Shown here: positions 6,436 through 14,391 of the stretch, piece after piece
Layout: each line of letters opens with the position of its first letter
How positions within the stretch are numbered: the first letter of the stretch is position 1
Notes under the pieces: model-generated
What the model was told of the DNA's origin: nothing
The model's input: the letters and a program-made list of their open reading frames with translations, nothing else
The model's database searches: none
Origin: CAYSYM01 sp964435115
GTDB lineage: Bacteria > Chloroflexota > UBA6077 > CF-72
Direction of reading: 5' to 3'
NCBI GenBank assembly: GCA_964435115.1
Contig: CAYSYM010000073.1
Span: 1-16,496, forward strand
Length of the DNA stretch: 16,496 nucleotides
Position numbers and translations under genes: made by a program

Positions 6436-6532
6436 GGCGGCCTCCTCTCCCCACATCCACGGCCGGCCCGGTCACGCTCACGGAGCCGGCCGGCATATCG
6501 CCTTGCCTGGCCGGATCGATCCGTCCCATCAT
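6419..6532 (-). CDS. Possible 37-residue ORF between the replication-relaxation gene and the small integrase-linked ORF
   Basis: Two ATGs (6532 and 6529) overlap the TGA of the replication-relaxation gene, giving the same coupled geometry used elsewhere in the operon. GGGGG lies a few bases upstream. The reading frame begins MMGRIDPARQGDMPAGSVSV and ends at 6419, overlapping the next small gene by 17 bases. No family is recognisable and the length is marginal, so it could be only a spacer that keeps ribosomes moving. Confidence 0.3.
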   Translation of the reverse strand: MMGRIDPARQGDMPAGSVSVTGPAVDVGRGGRRAERA

Positions 6533-8400
6533 CTCATCCCCCTTCCCCTCGGCCCTGGCGCTCGGGCGGGTCCCAGGCCAGTGCCGAGGCGGCCGAGCAG
6601 CCAGGGACGGCGCTCGTGGAAGGCGCCCTCGGGCTCGCGCCAGATCGGGCCGAGCAGGCCGAGGGGCTCGGTCGCGATCCGGCCGGTGGTGGTCAGCAGG
6701 ACCGGCAGCGGCGGATCCCAGCCGACCCCCACCTCTCGGAGCGCCTTCGCGATCCGCGCTTCCGGCCCCGGCCCGGAGGTCACGACCAGGAGGGTCGGGA
6801 AGCCGTCGTAGTCCCGTTCGTAGCGTCCACTGGCCCAGTAGGCGTAGTAGGCGGCGAACTTCTCGCGGTAGTCGCGGGCGCTCATCGTCCCACGGTCGTA
6901 CTCGAGGAAGAAGCCGTAGAGCGCCCCGGCGTGCCGGTAGAGGCCGTAGCCGTCCGGTCGGACCGGACGCCGGCAGCAGGCGGCGGCGCTGCGCCACGCC
7001 ACCAGCGCCTCGTCGCCCCCGGCGGCGGCCCGCTCCCGTGCCGTCGCCACGAGGCGGACGAAGATCTCGTCGGCGCCGAGCGTGTGGGCAAGCTCCCCCA
7101 GCAGCTTCCGGCGCGCGCCGAGCGGCCGCTCGGGACCGCCCCCGGCGAGCCCGTTGGCGCGGATGGCGACCGCCAGCGTCAGCCCCTGGTGGGCCGCCGC
7201 GAGCGCGAGGCCGTCGGCGGTCGCCTCGACCAGCGCCGGCTCGACCACATCCTTCCGGACCCCCTCCGGGCCGAGCAGCCGCAGCAGCCCCTGGGCGATC
7301 AGGCGGCCCCGCCGCCCCTCGACGGCCGCGGCCGGCCGATCGAGCACGGTCGCCAGCCGCTCGAGGGGTAGGAACGGGTGGCGGGCGACGAGGTCGAGGA
7401 GCTCGCGATCGGAGGCCGAGAGCCCGAGCGCCACCGGCCCGAGCCCCTCGGCCGCGCCGGGGCGGGTGGCGGGGGCGAGCAGGGCGTCGCCGACGAAGCG
7501 CGGCAGGGGACCATCGGGCTGCCGCGGCCGCAATCGGCGTAGCCGCAGGCGACGGATGAGCTCCTCCTGCGCGCGCTCGTCGGTGGCCACCTCCGCCAGG
7601 ACCTCCGGGCGGGCGCGCAGCTCGTCCCAGGTGACCACGCCGGCCGCCAGCGGCGCCTCGCTCCGCGCTCGCCGCACCTCCTCGAGCAGCGCCCGCCAGG
7701 CCGCAGCCCGGCCGGCGTCGGTCGTGGCCACCACGAGGGTGGGCAGCTCGCCGCCGTTGAGGCCTCGGAGCACGAGCAGGTGGTCGAGCGTGGGGCGGTC
7801 GAGGCGCAGCGGGGCGGTCCCGCGGTCCGGGAGCAGCAGGTAGGCACCCGCCCCCTCCTCCCAGGCCAGCGCGGCGTAGGCCGGCAGCGCCGCCGTGACC
7901 GGCGCCTTGGCCGTCGGGCGCTGGTAGCGCCGCCGCCAGGGCCGCTCCCAGGCGAGCAGGTTGGGTGGCCCGGGGCGGGAGGCGGCGAGCGCGCCGAGCA
8001 GCTCGTAGGTGGCCAGCAGCTGCGGCAGCCCGGGCAGGAGCGCGAGCAGGTGGTCGCTGCGCAGGCGGTTGCGCCGGGCGAGGGGTTCGGGCTCGACCCG
8101 CTGGTCGCGGGCGACGGTCGCCAGCCCCAGGTCGGTCAGGTACCACAGACGTGGTCCGTGGCCGGGCTGGACGGGCGGGCGGATCGCGGCGATGAGGCCC
8201 TCGTCGGCCATGCGTCCCAGGCCGCGGTAGACGCTCGCCCCGCCGCGCAGGCCGGCCAGCCGCTCGAGCATCGCCTCGGGCAGGAGGGGCAGGTGCGCGA
8301 GGAGCAGCAGGGTGCGCCGGTCTCCCGTTCGCTTTTTCAGCGCCTTGGCGGCCGCCTCGGCGTCGTGCCAGTGTCGTTGGGTCATCGGCTCGCTGGTCAT
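6529..8400 (-). CDS. Replication-relaxation family protein with two winged-helix regions and a nuclease-like C-terminal domain
   Basis: This resembles the replication-relaxation family, linked to plasmid replication and DNA relaxation in mobile elements of Gram-positive bacteria. The protein has 623 residues. A winged helix lies at about residues 28-95 (LAHLPLLPEAMLERLAGL, then LWYLTDLGLATV), and a second at about 328-400 (LSASDRELLDLVARHPFLPL). In the C-terminal part, RPDGYGLY (about 481-488), FFLEYDRGT (498-505) and YREKFAAYYAY (511-521) have the spacing of a PD-(D/E)xK nuclease core: D483, E500/D502 and K514. The ATG at 8400 has GGAGGAGG seven bases upstream and overlaps the previous stop as ATGA. 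It may act as the origin-processing factor, because no MOB relaxase is visible here. The family call is good; nuclease activity is inferred. Confidence 0.8.
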   Translation of the reverse strand: MTSEPMTQRHWHDAEAAAKALKKRTGDRRTLLLLAHLPLLPEAMLERLAGLRGGASVYRGLGRMADEGLIAAIRPPVQPGHGPRLWYLTDLGLATVARDQRVEPEPLARRNRLRSDHLLALLPGLPQLLATYELLGALAASRPGPPNLLAWERPWRRRYQRPTAKAPVTAALPAYAALAWEEGAGAYLLLPDRGTAPLRLDRPTLDHLLVLRGLNGGELPTLVVATTDAGRAAAWRALLEEVRRARSEAPLAAGVVTWDELRARPEVLAEVATDERAQEELIRRLRLRRLRPRQPDGPLPRFVGDALLAPATRPGAAEGLGPVALGLSASDRELLDLVARHPFLPLERLATVLDRPAAAVEGRRGRLIAQGLLRLLGPEGVRKDVVEPALVEATADGLALAAAHQGLTLAVAIRANGLAGGGPERPLGARRKLLGELAHTLGADEIFVRLVATARERAAAGGDEALVAWRSAAACCRRPVRPDGYGLYRHAGALYGFFLEYDRGTMSARDYREKFAAYYAYWASGRYERDYDGFPTLLVVTSGPGPEARIAKALREVGVGWDPPLPVLLTTTGRIATEPLGLLGPIWREPEGAFHERRPWLLGRLGTGLGPARAPGPRGRGMR

Positions 8401-11135
8401 GCTGGAACCTCCTCCTCTCCGTTCGGCTCGTCGCCTTCCGCTTCGCCAGCGGTCGCCCCGTCCGGGGGCGGTATGGCCTCCAGGAACGTCGCCTGGTGCG
8501 CCTCCGCCTTCCCGGGCTTCGCCTTGCGCTTGTCTGTCTGCTTGCGTGGTCGATTCTCGCTGCGCCCCTGCTTGCGCGCGCTCGTCTGGTTCGCGCTCGC
8601 GTTCGGCTCGCCCCTGGCCGCCCCCACGCCGGCCTGGCCGGCCTGGCTCTGCTCGCGGAGCGCGCGGTGACTCAGCTCGATCCGCGCCAGCGCCGACTGG
8701 AGGTCGCGTTCGACGGCGGCGGCGTCGCGGCCGTAGCGGAGCGCCGAGGCGGCGGCCAGTTCCGCCGCGAGTTGCGCGTCGCTCGGGGGCGGCGGGTCGA
8801 GGCGGACCGAGAAGACGGGCAGCCGCTCGCCGCCGGCCGAGACGCGGGCGTAGCACTGGTGCTCGCCCAGGGCGACCAGGTCGTGCTCGTCCACCTCGCC
8901 GCCCAGTTCCGGGACGAGGTAGCGGGCGTCCTCGGCGCTGCAGTGGAAGGCGAAGAGGCCGTCCAGGTTGGCGAAGACGGTCGCCCGCAGCGCCCGGTGC
9001 TGCTCGCGGTCGAGGGCGGCGAGCTTGGCCAGGCTCTGGGTCGCCAGCACCAGGTTCGCGCCGTACTTGGCGAGCTCGGCCAGGATGCCCTCGTAGTCGG
9101 CGCCCGGCATGCTGTGGAACTCATCGACCAGCAGCAGGGCCGGTCGGCGCCGGCCGGGATCGAGCGCCGCCTGCTCGCCGATCGCCAGGGCGACCAGGTT
9201 GAGCAGCGTGGCGCCGACGAGGGCGGCCGTGTCCTCGCCGACCGTCCCCTTGGCGGTGTCGACGATCGCGATCGCCCCGTCGCGCAGCCAGGCTCCCGGG
9301 TCGACCGTGGAGCGGGGCTGGCCGACGACGGCCCGGGCCGCCCGGCTGCCCGCGAACCGCTGGACTTTGGTCTGGACGGGGTTGGCGATCTCGATCTGGA
9401 GGCGGCGGTCCAGCAGGTCGAAGTAGCCGGCCCACCACGCCTTGACGACCGGGTCGGCCACCAGGCCCAGGAGGCTGCGGCGGAAGGCGGTGTCGACGAG
9501 GACGGGCGGCACGTCGAGGATCGTGTGCTGACGCGCCCGCCCGCCGGGGTCGGCGGCGCAGATCGCCCGGTTCACCTCGTAGAGGGTGAGGAGGGCGAAG
9601 CGGAAGGCATCCTCCATGCGCGGCCCCCAGAAGGTCGTGAACTCGCGCCGGAAGACCGCCAGGGCGTTGGCGACCGCCTTGTCGCGGTCGCGGAAGAGCC
9701 CGACGTCGAGGAGGTTCAGGCCGAAGGGCCGCTCGCCCTCCCCGACGTCGAGGAAGACGGCGTCGCCCCGTCGGCCGGGCGGCACCAGGCCCAGGGCGGC
9801 GCGGGCCAGGTCGCGGTGCGGGTCCACCAGCACGACCGTCGGTGCAGTCCCGCCCGGCCGCCGCGCCATCGCGTGCTGGGCGAGTCGGAGCAGGAGCGAG
9901 GACTTGCCGCGCCGGGTCTTGGCGATGAGCAGCAGGTGGCGGCGCAGGAGCTCGTCCGGGAGCGCCACCGGCACGCGCCGGCCCTGGTGCGCCGAGACGC
10001 CGACCCGACAGCCGCGGGCGACGCTGCCGGGCAACGGCAGGCGCTGGCGCGCGGTCGTGCGCTCGAGGAGCGGGATGTCGGCCTGGGCCTGAGGCAGGTG
10101 CCAGAGGCCGGCCAGCTCGCGGGTGGTGAGGACCGGCAGGGCCCGGGCCGGGCCGAGCGGCGCGAGGGCCGTCAGGTCGCGGCCGCGCAGCTCCAGGCGG
10201 CGGGCGACGAACCCGTTGCCGGCCGCGAGGTTGAACTGGCGGTAGGCCGCCGTCAGCCGAGCGAGCCGCGCCTCGACCTCGGGCCGGGGCGCCGCGGCCG
10301 GGGCGAAGACCGCCAGCCGCACCTCGGCGAGATAGGCGGGGCGGCTCACCTTCTCCTGGACGAGCCGCACATCGTAGATGGGCCGGGCGGCGAGCCGCCG
10401 CCCCAGCCACACGACGCCGGGACCGCCCGTGGCGACGCCGCCGAGGAGAAGGCCGAGGCGGAGCCAGTCGCCGGCGACGTACCAGAGGTAGCCCTGGAAG
10501 GCGAGCGCGCCGGCGACGAGCAGCCCGGCCAGCGCGAACACGCCCGTGAGCGAGGTATCCGCGCGCGCCGCCGTGCGCTCGGCGGCCAGCGGGTGCTCGA
10601 CAGCCAGGCGCAGGTAGCCCCGGCACCAGTCGTCGGGCGCCGGGCGCAGGACGAGCTGGGCGAGCCCCCGCCAGCCATCGGGCAGGTCCGCCAGCGCGCC
10701 GAGGATCCCGAGCACCGGGTCGGCCTGGGCGCGGCGGGCGGCCTCGACCTCGGCGTCGCCGAAGGTGCGGAGCGGCAGGTACGGCGGCCGCCTCAGCGCA
10801 AGGCTGCAGGCGGCCACCTGCTCGCCCGGCCCGAGCCCGGCCGGGTCGAGCCCTGGGAAGCGCTCGCGGTCGAGCCGGCGGAGCCCGGCCTGGGGGTAGG
10901 CGACCGCGAGCTGGCCCTCGAGGTGCTCGCGCATGGCCGGGCTGCCGGCGCGGGCCAGGAACCAGCGCGCGGTGCGGGTCGCCGCGATCTCCAGGCCGAA
11001 GGGTTCGGCGAGCGCGATCGCGGCGAGCAGGTTCTCGGCCGGCGTGATCACGGCGGCATTGGTGCGCGGCGTGACCACCTCGACCAGCTCGGGCCGGATG
11101 GCGGGCGGCCGGCGGCGTTCAAGCGCCAGGGGCAC
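8397..11135 (-). CDS. TraG/VirD4-type conjugation ATPase (coupling-protein-like), membrane anchored
   Basis: Predicted motor that delivers DNA to the type IV secretion channel at the inner membrane. In the 912-residue protein an N-terminal soluble region (about 1-190) precedes two membrane segments (about 194-220 and 223-245), then a linker. The ATPase domain has Walker A AKTRRGKS (about 405-412), a VVLVDPHRDL strand (about 434-443), Walker B LLLVDEFHS (about 667-675) and LATQSLAKL (about 697-705). The order and motifs match VirD4/TraG/TraD proteins. The last 90 or so residues are low-complexity, first basic (RKQTDKRKAK) and then acidic, and probably disordered. The GTG at 11135 is chosen for GAGAGGAGG seven bases upstream; a GTG at 11171 has no such site. 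It overlaps both neighbouring genes. The long N-terminal domain distinguishes it from classical VirD4. Confidence 0.88.
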   Translation of the reverse strand: MPLALERRRPPAIRPELVEVVTPRTNAAVITPAENLLAAIALAEPFGLEIAATRTARWFLARAGSPAMREHLEGQLAVAYPQAGLRRLDRERFPGLDPAGLGPGEQVAACSLALRRPPYLPLRTFGDAEVEAARRAQADPVLGILGALADLPDGWRGLAQLVLRPAPDDWCRGYLRLAVEHPLAAERTAARADTSLTGVFALAGLLVAGALAFQGYLWYVAGDWLRLGLLLGGVATGGPGVVWLGRRLAARPIYDVRLVQEKVSRPAYLAEVRLAVFAPAAAPRPEVEARLARLTAAYRQFNLAAGNGFVARRLELRGRDLTALAPLGPARALPVLTTRELAGLWHLPQAQADIPLLERTTARQRLPLPGSVARGCRVGVSAHQGRRVPVALPDELLRRHLLLIAKTRRGKSSLLLRLAQHAMARRPGGTAPTVVLVDPHRDLARAALGLVPPGRRGDAVFLDVGEGERPFGLNLLDVGLFRDRDKAVANALAVFRREFTTFWGPRMEDAFRFALLTLYEVNRAICAADPGGRARQHTILDVPPVLVDTAFRRSLLGLVADPVVKAWWAGYFDLLDRRLQIEIANPVQTKVQRFAGSRAARAVVGQPRSTVDPGAWLRDGAIAIVDTAKGTVGEDTAALVGATLLNLVALAIGEQAALDPGRRRPALLLVDEFHSMPGADYEGILAELAKYGANLVLATQSLAKLAALDREQHRALRATVFANLDGLFAFHCSAEDARYLVPELGGEVDEHDLVALGEHQCYARVSAGGERLPVFSVRLDPPPPSDAQLAAELAAASALRYGRDAAAVERDLQSALARIELSHRALREQSQAGQAGVGAARGEPNASANQTSARKQGRSENRPRKQTDKRKAKPGKAEAHQATFLEAIPPPDGATAGEAEGDEPNGEEEVPA

Positions 11136-11412
11136 GTCCGTTCCTCCTCTCCGGCCGTACGGCTGGGCCACGGGCTGTCGGAGTGCGCCGACAGACCTCG
11201 AACGCCCGCCGGATGGCCCGCAGCTCGTCGAGCACGCTGAGCAGTTGGGCCGGGGTGCACCGCTTCCAGGGCCGGCGGGCCAGCCCCTCGGTGAAGGCGA
11301 TGGTGGTATGAGTCGGCCAGCCGCTCAGCCGGCCGCACTCGAGCACGCCGTCGCGGAGCGCGGCGCGTTGCGCGCGCTCGTCGCGCGCGGCCAGTGAGCC
11401 GTCAATGCCCAT
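11119..11412 (-). CDS. Hypothetical 97-residue protein between primase and coupling ATPase
   Basis: I do not recognise this protein. It starts at an ATG (11412) with GGAGG six bases upstream, 11 bases inside the end of the primase gene, and ends 17 bases inside the coupling-ATPase gene. An in-frame ATG at 11436 exists but lacks a ribosome site. The sequence has an Ala/Arg-rich start, a central motif GLARRPWKRCTPAQLLSVLD followed by a helix (ELRAIRRAFEVCRR), and a basic, Pro/Arg-rich end. The double overlap and proper ribosome site argue that it is a real gene. A small DNA- or protein-binding accessory factor is possible, but no function can be assigned. Confidence 0.65.
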   Translation of the reverse strand: MGIDGSLAARDERAQRAALRDGVLECGRLSGWPTHTTIAFTEGLARRPWKRCTPAQLLSVLDELRAIRRAFEVCRRTPTARGPAVRPERRNGRAPGA

Positions 11413-12511
11413 CGGTGCCCTCCGTTCGTGTGTCATGTCGCGTCTCCTGACGGGCGGCTGCCAGCAGGCGGAAGAACGTGGCCCACCCGTCGGGCCGCCG
11501 CCCGAGGTCGTTCAGGTCGCAGCCCTCCGGGAGAGGGAGCGGTCGGAAGCGCTCGCCGAGCTGCGCCGCGAAGCGCTCGGCCGCCTCCCGCCCCGCGTCG
11601 TCGCCGTCGAGGACGCCGTAGACCACCGCGGCCCGGGCGAGGAAGCCGAGCCGCTCGGGTGGGAGCGCGGTCCCGCACGGGCTGAAGGCGGGCAGGCCCC
11701 AGGCGACGGCGGTCAGGTAGTCGAAGACCCCCTCGGCGAGGAAAGCCTCGCGTCGCCCGGCGACCCGCTCGTACCCCAGCACCGGCCGCTCGCCGGGGAG
11801 TCCGAGATACTTGGGTCGCTGCGGGTCGTCCTCCATCGTCCGGCCGATGAACCAGAGGCACTGGCCCCCCCGGAGCTCGGGGACGACGATGCGGCCGGCT
11901 AGGAACTCGCGCAGCGGCCGCGCCCCGTCGGCGCGCTCCGGTTTGCGCAGCAGCCCGAGCTCCTGGGCGGTGCGCAGACCCGAGCGGCGGCGCAGGTAGG
12001 CCTCGAGCGAGTGGCCGTCGGCGTAGCCGATGGCGCACTGCCGGATGACCCAGTCGGGGAGCCCCCGCTCCCGCACATAGGCGAGGGCCCGCGGCTCCCG
12101 CCAGAGCGCGTGCTGGTAGAGCGCGCAGGCGGTGTTCATCACCACCTGCTCCTCCAGCGTCAACCGGTCCCAGCGCCGCTCGCGCCGGGGCGGGCGCTCG
12201 GCCGGCGGAGGGGCGGCCGGCCGCGGCGCCCCGGCCAGCCGTTCGCAGGCCTCGCGGAAGCCGACGTTCTCGCACAGGCGGACGAAGGCGATCGCGTCGC
12301 CCCCGACCTGGCAGCGGTAGCAGTACCAGCTGTCGGTGTCGGGGTAGACGTGCAGGTTGGGCCGGCCGTTGTCGGCGTGCAGCGGACAGCGGCCGACGAG
12401 GGCGCGGCCCATCCGACGCAGCTCCACGCCGTAGCCGGCGACGACCTGGTCGATCGGGTGGTCGCGGCGCAGCGCCGCGACGTCGTAGCGGCGCGCGGCG
12501 GTGGTCTCCAT
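11402..12511 (-). CDS. DnaG-like primase with CHC2 zinc finger and Toprim domain
   Basis: Predicted DNA primase making RNA primers, probably on element DNA during transfer or replication. In 369 residues there is a CHC2-type zinc finger, C42-x2-H45 (CPLHAD) to C64-x2-C67 (WYCYRC). The linker is Pro/Arg-rich, and the catalytic region contains KYLGLPG (about 235-241). The Toprim motifs are AEGVFDYLTA (Glu260) and LDGDDAG (about 301-307), with CDLNDLG (331-337) near the end. All signature residues are present. It is shorter than chromosomal DnaG and lacks a recognisable helicase-binding C-terminal domain, as element-encoded primases often do. The ATG at 12511 shares a base with the virB4 TGA (TGATG) and has AGGAGG six bases upstream. 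It is part of the conjugation operon. Confidence 0.9.
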   Translation of the reverse strand: METTAARRYDVAALRRDHPIDQVVAGYGVELRRMGRALVGRCPLHADNGRPNLHVYPDTDSWYCYRCQVGGDAIAFVRLCENVGFREACERLAGAPRPAAPPPAERPPRRERRWDRLTLEEQVVMNTACALYQHALWREPRALAYVRERGLPDWVIRQCAIGYADGHSLEAYLRRRSGLRTAQELGLLRKPERADGARPLREFLAGRIVVPELRGGQCLWFIGRTMEDDPQRPKYLGLPGERPVLGYERVAGRREAFLAEGVFDYLTAVAWGLPAFSPCGTALPPERLGFLARAAVVYGVLDGDDAGREAAERFAAQLGERFRPLPLPEGCDLNDLGRRPDGWATFFRLLAAARQETRHDTRTEGTDGH

Positions 12512-14391
12512 CACGCCCCTCCTTCTTCGGACGGCGGGCCGAGGCGCCGGCGCGGGCGGGCAGGGCCGTTCGGCGGGCTGGCGCCGGCGGCCGCTCGTTC
12601 GGCAAGCTCGCGTGGCGCGGTTGTCGCCAACTGGTGCTCGGCCGGGCTGGCCTCGACCTTCAGCGCCACATGGCTGCCGCGCGCGAAAAAGAGGCCCTCG
12701 CCCTTCGTCGCCCCGAGCAGGAACTGTCGCTCCTCGGGCGAGAGCCGGAAGGCGTCCACGACGGGCTCGATCGTGCTGCTGTCCTGCTTCATCAAGAGCT
12801 TGACGGCGGCGTTGGTCAGGATCGTCCGCCCGTGCTCGGAGCCGAGGAAGTCGGCGACGTCCTGGGTCACCGTGAGCAGCCCGAGGTAGTACTTGCGCGC
12901 CCGCCGGGCGAGCCCCGCCAGGAAGGCGCCGCCTTCGGGGAACTGCACGATGCTCCAGGCCTCGTCGGTGGCGAACAGCCGCGGCTTGCGTCCGCGGCGC
13001 ACCTGGTTCCAGACGAAGCTGGCCACCTGGTGGATGGCGACCGGACGCAGCTGCGGCTCGAGCGTCTGGGTGTTGAAGACGACGAGCGGCCGGTCGAGGG
13101 CGACGTTCGTCGGCGCGGCGAACAGGCCGGCCAGGGAGCCGTCCACGAAGGGGCCGAGACGCAGGGCCAGGTCGGCCGCCAGCTCGCCCGGCTCGTCCGC
13201 CAGCGCCGCCCGCAGGTCGCGCAGGAGCGGCGGCGGGCGCCGATGGGTGGCCGGGTCGGGGGTGATGCCCTTCGCCGCGTAGGTCCGGTAGAGCGCCCGA
13301 TCCAGGAGCGCCCGCTCGCGCGGGCCGAGGGGGTGTCCCGGCTCGGCGAGCAGGAGGTCGAGCAGACCGAGCAAGGCGGCCACCCGCTCCGCGAGCGGGT
13401 CCTGCCCCTCGGCGTCGTCCGGGTCGGCGGGCGGCAGGTCGAAGGGGTTGAGGTGGTGCGGCGAGGTGGCCGTGAGGCGGATGGTCTGGCCACCGACCGC
13501 CTCGGCCAGCGCCCGGTACTCGCCCTCCGGGTCGATCACGAGGAAGTCGACCCCGGTGAGCAGCGAGCGGAGCGCCATCACCTTGGTGAAGTAGGACTTG
13601 CCGGCGCCGCTCTTGGCGAAGATCACCAGGTTGGCGTTCTCGAGGCTGCTGTCGAAGGGATCGAAGATGACCGGGCTGTGGTTATGCTTGGCCACCCCGT
13701 AGAGGACCCCGCGCTCCATCGAGAGCGTGCTCGACGAGAAGGGGAACATCGTCGCCAGCGAGCTCGTGTCGAGGTTGCGGTAGGCGCCGAGGTGGTCGTG
13801 CCCCTCGGGCAGGCAGCTCCGGAAGCCGCCGTCCTGCTCGAAGACGGCGACGCGCGACTGGGCGAGGAGGCCGCCGAGCGTCGCCTCGACCCGGCGGGTG
13901 AGGGTGTCGAGGGCAGCGAGCGACGGCGCCCGCAGCAGGACGTAGAGGCTGACCGAGAAGACCTTCTCCTCGCCGCGCTGGAGGGCGTCCCGCAGGCGCT
14001 CCGCGTCCTCGTAGGCCACCTCCCGCTCCGGGTCGGCCAGCCGGCCGCCGCGGGCGGCCAGCAGGCGCGAGGAGTGCAGCCGCACCATCTGGTGGGTGAG
14101 CGCCGAGACCATCTGCCCGGTGTCGAGCGGATAGAGATGGAGGCTGACCTCGAGCGGCTCCTCGAAGTCGATGAGCGGCTGGAGCCAGCCGGGGCCGACG
14201 GTGCGCGGGTAGCCGGTCAGGACGAGCGTGCGCGCGTACTGGTGGTCGAGGCGCAGGTGGTCGCGGGCGACCTCGACGGCGGCCGGGGCGACCAGGTCGG
14301 CGAGCGAGCGCGTGCCGAGGGCGAAGCGGCGCTCGTCCGGCCCGAGCGTCGGCCGCGGCTCGGCGCAGCGGTGAAAGCGGATGAACGACAT
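12511..14391 (-). CDS. virB4: VirB4-family conjugation ATPase
   Basis: Predicted cytoplasmic ATPase that powers type IV secretion assembly and transfer. The 626 residues split into an N-terminal VirB4/TraC-type domain (about 1-230; LVLTGYPRTVGPGWLQPLID, VYLHLY-like strand, then FPFSSSTLSMERGVLYG) and an ATPase domain. Walker A is FAKSGAGKSYFTK (Lys265). FLVIDPEGEYRAL (about 283-295) is the typical VirB4 motif. Walker B is RLFATDEAW (about 471-479), followed by LLTVTQDVADF, and the C-terminal ARGSHVALKVEASPAEHQL resembles family tails. The ATG at 14391 has AAGGAG six bases upstream and overlaps the previous TGA. An upstream extension in the same frame lacks similarity. It sits between a TraC-like partner and the primase. 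The family assignment is very secure. Confidence 0.94.
   Translation of the reverse strand: MSFIRFHRCAEPRPTLGPDERRFALGTRSLADLVAPAAVEVARDHLRLDHQYARTLVLTGYPRTVGPGWLQPLIDFEEPLEVSLHLYPLDTGQMVSALTHQMVRLHSSRLLAARGGRLADPEREVAYEDAERLRDALQRGEEKVFSVSLYVLLRAPSLAALDTLTRRVEATLGGLLAQSRVAVFEQDGGFRSCLPEGHDHLGAYRNLDTSSLATMFPFSSSTLSMERGVLYGVAKHNHSPVIFDPFDSSLENANLVIFAKSGAGKSYFTKVMALRSLLTGVDFLVIDPEGEYRALAEAVGGQTIRLTATSPHHLNPFDLPPADPDDAEGQDPLAERVAALLGLLDLLLAEPGHPLGPRERALLDRALYRTYAAKGITPDPATHRRPPPLLRDLRAALADEPGELAADLALRLGPFVDGSLAGLFAAPTNVALDRPLVVFNTQTLEPQLRPVAIHQVASFVWNQVRRGRKPRLFATDEAWSIVQFPEGGAFLAGLARRARKYYLGLLTVTQDVADFLGSEHGRTILTNAAVKLLMKQDSSTIEPVVDAFRLSPEERQFLLGATKGEGLFFARGSHVALKVEASPAEHQLATTAPRELAERAAAGASPPNGPARPRRRLGPPSEEGGA

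Noticed and set aside
4661..6811. A 716-codon plus-strand open frame across integrase copy 2
   Set aside because: Antisense of a recombinase with all family motifs; no independent domain or ribosome site.
8496..11240. A 914-codon plus-strand open frame across the coupling ATPase gene
   Set aside because: It is the antisense shadow of a gene with clear Walker motifs. Strong third-position G/C bias removes stops from the opposite strand, and the translation shows no domain.
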